Shown here piece by piece: positions 8,378-16,831 of a stretch of 64,000 nt of DNA; the stretch's first letter is position 1, and every line of letters begins with the position of its first letter. Below the pieces are notes generated by a model. That model was not told the DNA's origin and did no database searches. It was given only the letters and a program-made list of their open reading frames with translations. Source of the stretch: UKL13-2 sp038321965 (lineage in GTDB: Bacteria; Pseudomonadota; Gammaproteobacteria; Burkholderiales; Usitatibacteraceae); assembly GCA_038321965.1 (NCBI GenBank), contig JBBQFL010000014.1:1-64000 (forward strand). The letters are read 5' to 3'. The position numbers and the translations under genes are program-made.

Positions 8378-10333
8378 CTACTGCGGAGCGCTGTTCAGTA
8401 TCCAGTTCAGGAACAAATCGTAATTCGCTCGCGCTGGTTGGCCTGGTGCAACACTGGTATCGAAACCGGGTCGAAGCAAACCGTTGTGGTGATTCCCTGA
8501 TGGTTTGCGCAATATTGGACTGGCAACGATATCGGTGAAATTAATGCGACTGCGTATCTCGGTATAAAACCACAGGTCGTCGGTGGCATCACCGGCGATC
8601 CCGTCGCCATTGCGATCCGTGTTTGTGTAGAACACGGGTGGGACTACGCCACTGCCGCCGGGCAGATGGCACCCAGCATTGGTACAGCCAGCCGGCAGCG
8701 ATTGCAAGACTGCCTTGATGTCTGCAAAACGGATGGCCGACGGCGCGATAGGCAACGCGCTGTCAACTACCACCGACACCCGCGCCGCAGCACCTGGCGT
8801 AGAGCCGTTGCTCGCGATCAATTGCAGCACATAAACGCCGTTGGCCGTCGCATTGAATGTTGGCTGAACGCTGGTCGCGTTGGTCAGCGTTGCGCCTGGC
8901 GGCCCGGAAATCAGGCTCCACACATAGGCATTAGCGTACAGACTGCCCGCAGCAGACAGGACGGTCGCACCTGGTCGCACCACGCGATCGGGACCCGGAT
9001 CACTTATTGGTCTACCGGGTCGGAGCGCCTTGCCACTGTTGTCGCGAACCGCGTAGCCCTTGGTTTCAAGGAACGTCGCGAGAAGCTCAGGGCGGCTGGA
9101 GCTGTAAAACGCTTCCGACACCAATTTCGCCAATGGCATATTGCCCCGATCAATAATATGCGCCTTGATGCGATCGGCATAGCCATCAAATTTCTCGTAG
9201 TCCTCGAAATCCAGATCAGATTGATTTCCAGTCCCGCGCAACGTGTGGCAGGCACGACACGACGTGGCGACGACCTCCTTGTAGAGTGTCGACTGTCCGG
9301 CGACCAGCCAAGATTTTGGAACGTACGTGTCGCTGAAAACGGCGTTAGGCAGTCCATCGCCCCCATAAGCCTGCTTCACCTGTGCAGCGGCGGTCCCCTG
9401 CCATTCGTTGCGATTTGCAACCGGCCGACAGGCATCTTCGGCGAACGGTGAAGGTGCAACAATCGGGTAGGTACAAAGCACCATCTTGTTGATGGTCTTC
9501 ATCTTCGCTTCCTGATCGGCGCGGGTAAATCCTGCGCTCGTCGAGTAGTCCAGCGCATCCGGCTCCAGTGGATGCAGTCGCGCCTGAACGTCACCGCGCG
9601 TCAGGGATACGGAATTTTGCACCAGATTGAATAGCCGCTTGCCGACGGCGTTTGGTGCGGTGAGCGCGTCGCCTCGCCCGCCATGACAGGAAATACACGG
9701 GCCTGGCATTGCCTTCTCGCCCCGTCCATCCATATCAATCGTCAGTCTACGATTACCCGTCGGATCAAATGTATAGAACTTGGCAAAACTTGAGCCGCCA
9801 TTGGGGCCAGGGCTGAATTCGATGGCGTTGGTTCCTTTATGCTGGCGCGAATCCTTGACGACCGCAGCATCCAGATTGATTCGGCTGTAGGTATAGCCCG
9901 CCGCGGCTTCGACAAAATAGTTTTCGACATTGGCAGCCACCGTCCCGTTGGTATTTTGCCGAACCGTGAGGTTACGCCCATAGCCCAGATCGCGAACATC
10001 GCCGACGACGATGTTGACCTCAGTTCCTGAGGTACCACCAAAGCCGTTTGCAGCCTTCCATTTATCGAGTGTGTCTTTCTGGTTGGCGGGGTCGACGGCA
10101 ACGTAATACGCGGTTGCCCATTCAACGGACGTTGTTTGCATCGAACCGTCAGGCTGCACTTGCGGGTTTGGAAACGTCAAGAATTTGTTAGGCGTACTTT
10201 CAGTAATGACCACCTGAGGAGGCGACGCCGGTGAGACGTCCGTGGAATTACTACCCCCGCCACCGCCACACCCGCCAAGCAGCAGCATGGCGCCAAGGGA
10301 GGCAACATGGATGAATATTTGATGGTTGCGCAC
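8378..10333 (-). CDS. Lipoprotein with c-type haem motifs and a PKD-like domain
   Basis: About 651 residues. The longest frame begins at TTG 10339, but GTG 10333 is preferred because AGAGG lies eight bases upstream. The N-terminus has a lipobox (MLLLGGC) followed by a Gly run, so outer-membrane or periplasmic anchoring is expected. Two canonical haem c motifs are visible, CISCH (about residue 215) and CRACH (about 361), plus a variant CTNAGCH with four residues between the cysteines (about 552). A PKD/Ig-like domain (about 440-525) sits between the second and third motif. The gene lies 11 bases after the giant cytochrome-autotransporter gene and is probably co-transcribed and functionally linked with it. 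A redox role at the cell surface is inferred; no enzyme family was recognised. Confidence 0.75.
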   Translation of the reverse strand: MRNHQIFIHVASLGAMLLLGGCGGGGGSNSTDVSPASPPQVVITESTPNKFLTFPNPQVQPDGSMQTTSVEWATAYYVAVDPANQKDTLDKWKAANGFGGTSGTEVNIVVGDVRDLGYGRNLTVRQNTNGTVAANVENYFVEAAAGYTYSRINLDAAVVKDSRQHKGTNAIEFSPGPNGGSSFAKFYTFDPTGNRRLTIDMDGRGEKAMPGPCISCHGGRGDALTAPNAVGKRLFNLVQNSVSLTRGDVQARLHPLEPDALDYSTSAGFTRADQEAKMKTINKMVLCTYPIVAPSPFAEDACRPVANRNEWQGTAAAQVKQAYGGDGLPNAVFSDTYVPKSWLVAGQSTLYKEVVATSCRACHTLRGTGNQSDLDFEDYEKFDGYADRIKAHIIDRGNMPLAKLVSEAFYSSSRPELLATFLETKGYAVRDNSGKALRPGRPISDPGPDRVVRPGATVLSAAGSLYANAYVWSLISGPPGATLTNATSVQPTFNATANGVYVLQLIASNGSTPGAAARVSVVVDSALPIAPSAIRFADIKAVLQSLPAGCTNAGCHLPGGSGVVPPVFYTNTDRNGDGIAGDATDDLWFYTEIRSRINFTDIVASPILRKPSGNHHNGLLRPGFDTSVAPGQPARANYDLFLNWILNSAPQ

Positions 10334-10344
10334 GATCAAATCCT

Positions 10345-13300
10345 CTAGAAACGAATGAGATAAACGATGGAATATTGGTCCGCAACATAACTCGTCGGCG
10401 AGGTTGCGAACGACGGACGGAAATTTGGCGTCGACTGCGCGCGCCGCCAGGACAGGTCAAGCGAGTGGCGTGGGCCCAGACCCAAATTGTAGCCAAGCGT
10501 CGACAGTACTGTCTTGCCTTCAAATCGATAACTGAAGAACTGACCGCTCAGGTACGCATCGTCCTGCACGAATACGTCGGCGACTTCAAGGATTTCCAGT
10601 GAGGGCAACCCGGTAGAAACGATGTGGCCCTTGCGGTACTCGCCCGTCAGGTAGATGGTCTCCAAAGAGCTCAGCGCATAATCGGCGTTGACACGAGCGG
10701 CATTGAAACGATTGGTAAACACCGCACTCTTGGCGTTGCGTTCATCATGCAATATCGCGCCAAATAAAGAAATTCTGTCCGTAAGCGCCTGCCGCACGGA
10801 TAATCCTGCCGAATAACGATAGCCATTGCGGATTGAAGACTGGTAGTGTTCCGCAGAGGATTGCGCGAATAACGCGAACGTTGGGGCGTCAAATTCAGCC
10901 GAAGGACGGTACGCTAGTTCTCCCTGGACCCCAGCCATTGCGCGGCTAAGCCGATAGAAATTGTCGAATTTTTCACCACCGAATGACCCCGTCACGGTCG
11001 CACGAAAATTCTCGCCGAATCGGAATATCTCACTCTTGCCGGCGTTCACGCTATAGATGCGATCAGAACGCTTCGCAGCCGCCAACTTGGCGCGCGTCAC
11101 GTTGGTATCGAACATGAAGCCCGCATCCACCTGAATATCGACTGGCTTGGCCGTTGTCATGGCGGCGGCGATCAGGGAATATGGAGAATCTTTTCCATCC
11201 AGATCTTTGGTGATTGTGAATTTGATGCCCTGGCTGGAATCCTTTGCGAAGGCACTGGAGCGCTCGATCTGATAATCGACACCGAGCATCCAGCCACCGC
11301 CATAGATAAAATCGCTGCCGACGGCGAGCAACAGCGAGTTGCGAGAGACTGCGCCGGTGATATTCCCAAACAGGCCCCCGGTGTTGTCCGCATAGCCGAT
11401 CGTTGTCTGACGGCTACCTTGAAATTCATGGCGATATTCAGCGCGTACGCGTGGCGTGGCGAGGCCAAAATTAGTGGTGTGAACCGATTCTGCACGCACG
11501 CCCAGCACCCCCTGAACGGAGGGTGTCGTCTGCCGATAGTACGTCAACGCGTATTGACCCGCGCCATTCTCAGTAGTCTGGTCAAGACGGTTAGAAGCGT
11601 AATCGAGTTTCGCGTAAGGCGAGACCAATATTCCGTTGTCTCGGTATTCGTAGCCACTTGCAATAGAGCCAAATACCTGGCGACCGCTGCGATCACCGCG
11701 CGCGATGTCGTCGATGGGTGTCACATAGCGCTGCGACTTGAAGTCGAGCCAGCCAACCCCGACCAATCCATCGACAAACGTTCGTGCGCTCGGCTGGAAA
11801 CTGCCGTATGCCAACGCAGAATAGGCACGCGCCCTGCTATTGGAGCCATCGCTGCCAATCGCGGTGCGATCGCGCGCGAAACCAAGTCCAACGCCCAAAG
11901 CCAGTTGGTCGCCAAAACGGTGATCAATCCCCATGCTGATGCCTGCGGTACTGAAGTCGAGCGAATTACGGCTGCCATTGGCGCCACGTGTACCAAAATT
12001 TGCAGTCCCCGCCATCCACACGCTTGGCGCACCTGCGGTTGCAGTGCCGGGTGAGCTAGTCACAGCGTTGGCGACACTGGCAATATTGACGGAACCGGTA
12101 CTCACCAGTGATAAGGCGTCACTGAGCAAGGGAATAGCCCTCTGCGGTCCACCAGCAGTTTCAGCGGCTACAGGAGCGGCGGCATAAGAAGCGTTCGGGA
12201 AGGCGTTTTCTTTCGTAACTGTCTTGTTTTCTGCGCGGCCTACTGGCGTGTCTCGGGCCTGACCCTTCAATGCAAGGGCTGCACGCTCCTCGTCAGGCGC
12301 TTTGCCGAACGTCAGTGGCGTGGTCACTGAACCGGCACGATGAAGTGACTCCATCCTGCTCTGGAAATTCGAAATCTGCGCTTTTGAAAAACGCTGGGCT
12401 GCATCGTTTTGTGCTGCCACCAGGCCGGAAACCGCTGCATCTTTCGTCGGATCGGGCCGGCCGACAATAGTCACCGTGACGGTCGCAACAGGTGACGTGC
12501 CGGCGTTTCCAAACGCCACATAAGTAAACGCATCGCCACCGAAATAATCGTGTGTGGGCGTTAGCGTAAGCTTCGTGCCGCTCACGGTGGCCGAGCCGTG
12601 CTTTGGCGCTGTCAATACCACGATTCCTGACACAGCCGAGCCGGTGACAAAGGGCGCCATATCGATGGTCGTGGACGTATTGAAAGGAACAATCATCTTG
12701 AATGCATTGGCGACCGGTGCCAATGTACCCACCGTGACCGCGACCAATCCCGGGGTTGAGGTGCCACCAGGACCGATGGCAACGAAGCTGAAGCTGTCCT
12801 CGCCAAAATATCCTTTTGCAGGCGTATAGGTGACGATGTTGCCGGTCAAACTGGTGGTGCCATGCTCTGGCGCTGCGGCGATGGAAATGCTGTTGAAGGC
12901 GCCGGTAACCTTGGCGCCCAGATTGATGGATCCCAGGGTACCGAAAGCCACCGCAAGAGTCGTATCAGCGGCGGTGGGCGGTGGCGGTGCAGCAACTGTA
13001 ATCGAAACAGTCGCGGGGGCCGTCGTGCCACCAGGACCCGTGGCAGCGTACGTGAAGCTGTCATTACCGGCGAAGCCGATTTTTGGCGTGTAGGTAATCA
13101 CATTGCCTGCCAGGAGAACAATAATCCCATTCGCCGGCGGCGTCACCACTGCAATGCTGCTAACGAATCCCGAAATTTGCGAGGTGAGATCAATGGAAAT
13201 GCCAGTATTAAACGCGACACTGACAGCGCGATTGCCTGCAGACGGCGGCGGCGCCGTCGTAATCGTAATGCTCACCGTCGCAATACCGGACGTTCCGCCG

Positions 13301-15747
13301 GGACCAATCGCCCGATAGGTGAAGCTGTCGGTCCCGGAAAAACCACTGTTCGCCAGGTAAGTTACCGTGGTACCGGCTACCGAAATGATAGTCCCGTTTG
13401 CCGGCGGCGTGATGATACTTATGCTGGTGACCGCGCCAGTGAGTTGCGGCGCGAGATCGATTCGCCCGGTACCTGCAAATGCAACCGACACCGATTGTGA
13501 CGAGGCCGTTGGCGGTGGCGACGCAACATTGATGGTGACCGCTGGTGAGGGTAGCGAAGTGCCACCCGGGCCGGTAGCGGTGTACTTAAAGCTGTCCGTC
13601 CCAAAATAGCCGCTGGTGGGTGTGTAGGTAACGGTAGTCCCAGAGATAGATGTCGTGCCGTGTGCGACTGGCGTGGCAATCGCGATAGACGTGGCGACGC
13701 CACTTATCTGTGCAGCGAGGTTGATCGCAACCGGTGTATTGAACGCGGTCGAAACGGTCGATGGAGCCGTAACGATCGGTACCGAAGGCGCAACCGTAAT
13801 GCTCACCAATGCAGGCGGTGTCGACTGCGTTCCGCCTGGTCCCAACGCCCGATAGGTAAAACTGTCTGCCCCAGAAAAACCAGTAGTGGGGCGGTATGTG
13901 ATGACGTTGCCCGCGACCGAAACAATCGTCCCATTGGCCGGCGCCGTGACGACGGCGATGCTGGTGTAGACGCCACCCAGCTGGGCCGTCAAATCGATAG
14001 CGATCTGCGTATTGAAAGGTGTCGTTACCGGCGACGGCGACGTGGCCGTTGGCGGTGCCGCCGCAATGACCGAGATGCTGACGATCGCCGACGAGGAAGT
14101 ACCGCCTGGACCCGTCGCCCGGTATGAAAAGCTGTCGTTTCCGGTAAACAAGGCGTTGGGCGTGTAGGTGACAATATTGCCGCTTACCGAAGTCGTTCCG
14201 TTTACCGGCGGTGTAACCACGGCGATGGAAGTCGATACGCCGGTAATTTGCGCGGTCAAATCTATTGGTAGCGGCAGTTGAAAACTGACCAGCACTGACC
14301 TGGGAGCAACGACGGGCGCTGCCGGCAGCACGGTAATGTTGATTGCCGACGATGGTGCCGATGTGCCTCCCGACCCGGTCGCCGTGAACTGAAAACTCGC
14401 CGACCCCGTGAAACCGCTGGTGGGTGTAAAAGTCACGATATTTCCGACCACCGACGTAGACCCGTTTGTCACGGCCGTTGTCCCGATACTGGTGTAAGTG
14501 CCGGTCACGCGCCCGGTCAGGTCAATATTGATCGGCGTATTAAAAGCGGTGCTAAACGGCCCGGCTGGCGCCGATACTGTTGGAATGGCTGGAAGCACCG
14601 TTATATTCACCGCCGACGATGTCGCGGAAGTGCCGCCGGGCCCGGTCGCCCGATAGGTGAACGAGCCAGTGCCGGTAAACCCTGCGGTTGGCGTAAAAGT
14701 GACCGAATTGCCGCTGATACTGGTGGTGCCGTTGGTTGCACTGACGACACTGATGCTGGTAGAGATGCCGCTGATACTGGCAGTCAGGTCGACCGCCACC
14801 GCTGTGTTCAACGGGGTTTGAACGGTAGTGGACGGAACAGAAACCGTTGGCGCGGGAGGCAGTGTGGTGAGATTGATGGTGACAGTAACGGGCGACGATT
14901 GCGTGCTGCAAGGACCCGTCGCGAGATACGTAAAACTCACGGACGCAGCGTAACTCGTTGAACTCGCGGTATAGGTCAGCGACGGTCCGGCGCCTACCGT
15001 CACCGTACCGACCGCTGGCTGGCCGGTGACCGTGAGGCCGGAAGCGTTACCGCCTGTCACCAGACCTGATAACGTTGTCGCGGCGGTGCTGTAGGCAATA
15101 TTTTGCGTAACCAAACTGGTGGTCGGCGTCGGTGAAGCAATAAATACCGATACGCTTCTGGTGCTGGATGAAACAGTGCTGGCAGGTGCCGCAGTGTTTC
15201 TGGCGATATAGGTAAAGGTGTCTGCGCCACACTGATTTGCCGAAGGCGTGTAGCGAATCGTGCTGCCGCTCAGATAGGCGGCAGTTCCTTTGCTGCCGCT
15301 GCTGGCGATAAATCGATTGAAAGCACTATAGGTGGTACCAAAGGCGACCACGCGATTGGCAGAAACCAGCGTCGCGCTGGTCGGGATGACAATGTCCAGC
15401 GCCGTGTTGTAAGCCGCACTCACCGGCGCAACATAAGGATCCACGATAGTTGTCGCCAGATAAGCCGCAATGTCGGTAATCTGCTGCGCGGTCAATGTCG
15501 CACCGCCCGGCCCCAGGCCCCCCATGCCGAGTGTATTGGCGTTACTGATGACCGCCGATGCGTTCGCGCCGTTGACTTCGGCACCGTTGAGATGACAACC
15601 GCTCGTCATGCAATTTGCGGTAGAGGTAAACAACGTTTGCCCGGCTGAAACGCTTTGCGCGTTCGCACTTGAGCACAGGGGTCCCAAGACGACCAGCAAC
15701 AAACACACGGTGGTTACCGTGCGATGGATGTGATCGAAATTGATCAT
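10345..15747 (-). CDS. Giant surface protein: cytochrome c-like domain, Ig-like repeats and two beta-barrel segments
   Basis: About 1800 residues. The frame extends to TTG 15876, but ATG 15747 is preferred because a Sec signal (TVCLLLVVLGPLCSSANAQ) follows directly. Residues about 30-105 look like a small cytochrome c: SAGQTLF, a variant haem motif CMTSGCH (four residues between cysteines), a later Met-Gly-rich loop and LTAQQITDIAAYLAT as the usual last helix. Next come two diverged and about nine well-kept Ig/cadherin-like repeats of roughly 88 residues (PxNGTxSxxGxxVTYTPxxGFxGxDSFTYxAxGPGGTS). An autotransporter-like barrel follows (about 12.01-11.15 kb) and then a second barrel-like region ending in an aromatic residue (IVYLIRF). 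A haem domain fused to a surface barrel is unusual. Haem attachment through CX4CH is possible but not proven. Confidence 0.75.
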   Translation of the reverse strand: MINFDHIHRTVTTVCLLLVVLGPLCSSANAQSVSAGQTLFTSTANCMTSGCHLNGAEVNGANASAVISNANTLGMGGLGPGGATLTAQQITDIAAYLATTIVDPYVAPVSAAYNTALDIVIPTSATLVSANRVVAFGTTYSAFNRFIASSGSKGTAAYLSGSTIRYTPSANQCGADTFTYIARNTAAPASTVSSSTRSVSVFIASPTPTTSLVTQNIAYSTAATTLSGLVTGGNASGLTVTGQPAVGTVTVGAGPSLTYTASSTSYAASVSFTYLATGPCSTQSSPVTVTINLTTLPPAPTVSVPSTTVQTPLNTAVAVDLTASISGISTSISVVSATNGTTSISGNSVTFTPTAGFTGTGSFTYRATGPGGTSATSSAVNITVLPAIPTVSAPAGPFSTAFNTPINIDLTGRVTGTYTSIGTTAVTNGSTSVVGNIVTFTPTSGFTGSASFQFTATGSGGTSAPSSAINITVLPAAPVVAPRSVLVSFQLPLPIDLTAQITGVSTSIAVVTPPVNGTTSVSGNIVTYTPNALFTGNDSFSYRATGPGGTSSSAIVSISVIAAAPPTATSPSPVTTPFNTQIAIDLTAQLGGVYTSIAVVTAPANGTIVSVAGNVITYRPTTGFSGADSFTYRALGPGGTQSTPPALVSITVAPSVPIVTAPSTVSTAFNTPVAINLAAQISGVATSIAIATPVAHGTTSISGTTVTYTPTSGYFGTDSFKYTATGPGGTSLPSPAVTINVASPPPTASSQSVSVAFAGTGRIDLAPQLTGAVTSISIITPPANGTIISVAGTTVTYLANSGFSGTDSFTYRAIGPGGTSGIATVSITITTAPPPSAGNRAVSVAFNTGISIDLTSQISGFVSSIAVVTPPANGIIVLLAGNVITYTPKIGFAGNDSFTYAATGPGGTTAPATVSITVAAPPPPTAADTTLAVAFGTLGSINLGAKVTGAFNSISIAAAPEHGTTSLTGNIVTYTPAKGYFGEDSFSFVAIGPGGTSTPGLVAVTVGTLAPVANAFKMIVPFNTSTTIDMAPFVTGSAVSGIVVLTAPKHGSATVSGTKLTLTPTHDYFGGDAFTYVAFGNAGTSPVATVTVTIVGRPDPTKDAAVSGLVAAQNDAAQRFSKAQISNFQSRMESLHRAGSVTTPLTFGKAPDEERAALALKGQARDTPVGRAENKTVTKENAFPNASYAAAPVAAETAGGPQRAIPLLSDALSLVSTGSVNIASVANAVTSSPGTATAGAPSVWMAGTANFGTRGANGSRNSLDFSTAGISMGIDHRFGDQLALGVGLGFARDRTAIGSDGSNSRARAYSALAYGSFQPSARTFVDGLVGVGWLDFKSQRYVTPIDDIARGDRSGRQVFGSIASGYEYRDNGILVSPYAKLDYASNRLDQTTENGAGQYALTYYRQTTPSVQGVLGVRAESVHTTNFGLATPRVRAEYRHEFQGSRQTTIGYADNTGGLFGNITGAVSRNSLLLAVGSDFIYGGGWMLGVDYQIERSSAFAKDSSQGIKFTITKDLDGKDSPYSLIAAAMTTAKPVDIQVDAGFMFDTNVTRAKLAAAKRSDRIYSVNAGKSEIFRFGENFRATVTGSFGGEKFDNFYRLSRAMAGVQGELAYRPSAEFDAPTFALFAQSSAEHYQSSIRNGYRYSAGLSVRQALTDRISLFGAILHDERNAKSAVFTNRFNAARVNADYALSSLETIYLTGEYRKGHIVSTGLPSLEILEVADVFVQDDAYLSGQFFSYRFEGKTVLSTLGYNLGLGPRHSLDLSWRRAQSTPNFRPSFATSPTSYVADQYSIVYLIRF

Positions 15748-16201
15748 GGAGCACGCGCGCGGTGGTGCCCGCAGTGCTGACAACGGGGCGGTTCTTTGCG
15801 CAGTCAACATACGTGACCGGAAGACTTGCATAGAAACAAAACCATGTTGCCCTCCTTGGGCTGACGCTACATTCAATTGCGGTTGACTGCTCGATTGCCC
15901 GAATGAAGCATCGACTCGACATCGAAATCAAATCGGACTCAGACTTCCAAAGTCCCCAGACTCACCCCTGCCAACCACGACACGCTGAGATTGACGCGCG
16001 CCGGTATTGCCATAGCGCAATAGCTAATTTTGTTTAAATAGTACACCCACCGCATAATAGATGGCAGAAAGTTGAGACTTTACATTAACTAGCGTTCACA
16101 AACTGGCGGCATGGACAGGTAATTTTAAAGTTAAAGTCGATATACTCGCCATAGAAATGCGCCCTAAATTGCGGGGTTGCAGAGAGAAAGAGGGTATTGA
16201 C
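15748..16201. other. Divergent intergenic region, no gene seen
   Basis: This stretch separates the minus-strand surface operon from the plus-strand TRAP genes and must hold both promoters. It becomes AT-rich around 16010-16090 upstream of the TRAP genes. No convincing paired -35/-10 boxes, hairpin terminator or small gene could be fixed by eye. Confidence 0.5.
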
Positions 16202-16813
16202 GTGCAGCCATTTTTGAGGGTCTCGAATCTTATCGATTCGCTTAACAATCTGGTCGGGCGCTGGGCCTCCTGGCTGACTCTGGTTGCGGTATTGGTGAGT
16301 TCGGGTAACGCCACCGTGCGATATGTTTTCGACAACAGTTCGAATGCCTGGCTGGAATTGCAGTGGTATCTCTTTTCCGCCGTGGTGCTGCTCTGCGGCG
16401 GCTACGCGCTTTTGCACCACCAACACGTGCGCATCGACGTCATCTACACCCGCTTCTCGCGGCGAACTCAGTTGATGATTGATGTATTCGGTACGGTATT
16501 TTTTCTGCTGCCGATGGCGATTTTGATCATGGTTCTTTCCTGGCCCGTCTTTGTGAACGCGTATTTGAGTCACGAGATGTCCTCCAATGCCGGCGGATTG
16601 GCGATTTGGCCGGCGCGAATACTGGTTCCTGTCGGGTTTTTCCTGCTCGTTTTGCAGGGCTTTTCAGAGCTGATCAAACGTATCGCGATCCTGCAAGGCA
16701 AGCTGCGCGACTTCGCTGACGAAGATGTTGGGCCCACGGCAGAAGAAGAACTTGCGCGGGCGATTGCCGAGGCGCGCGAGCTGGAAATACAAAACGCAAA
16801 GCTCACCAACTAA
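16202..16813 (+). CDS. TRAP transporter small permease (DctQ family)
   Basis: About 203 residues. The frame opens at ATG 16157, but GTG 16202 has an AGAGGG site seven bases upstream and begins where homology-like sequence starts (QPFLRVSNLIDSLN). Four hydrophobic membrane segments are visible, with the DctQ-like stretch NATVRYVFDNSSNAWLELQW and HHQHVRIDVIYTRFSRRTQ. The C-terminal tail is charged and helical. The protein is the small membrane subunit of a sodium-dependent tripartite (TRAP) importer and pairs with the large permease starting 18 bases downstream. No DctP binding-protein gene is next to it, so the substrate cannot be read from context; the nearby organic-acid genes suggest a carboxylate. 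Confidence 0.8.
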   Translation: MQPFLRVSNLIDSLNNLVGRWASWLTLVAVLVSSGNATVRYVFDNSSNAWLELQWYLFSAVVLLCGGYALLHHQHVRIDVIYTRFSRRTQLMIDVFGTVFFLLPMAILIMVLSWPVFVNAYLSHEMSSNAGGLAIWPARILVPVGFFLLVLQGFSELIKRIAILQGKLRDFADEDVGPTAEEELARAIAEARELEIQNAKLTN

Positions 16814-16831
16814 GAAGCCCGAGAAAAATCA

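Noticed and set aside
12430..15420. Repeated GC-rich units on the minus strand
   Set aside because: They code the Ig-like repeats of the giant surface protein.
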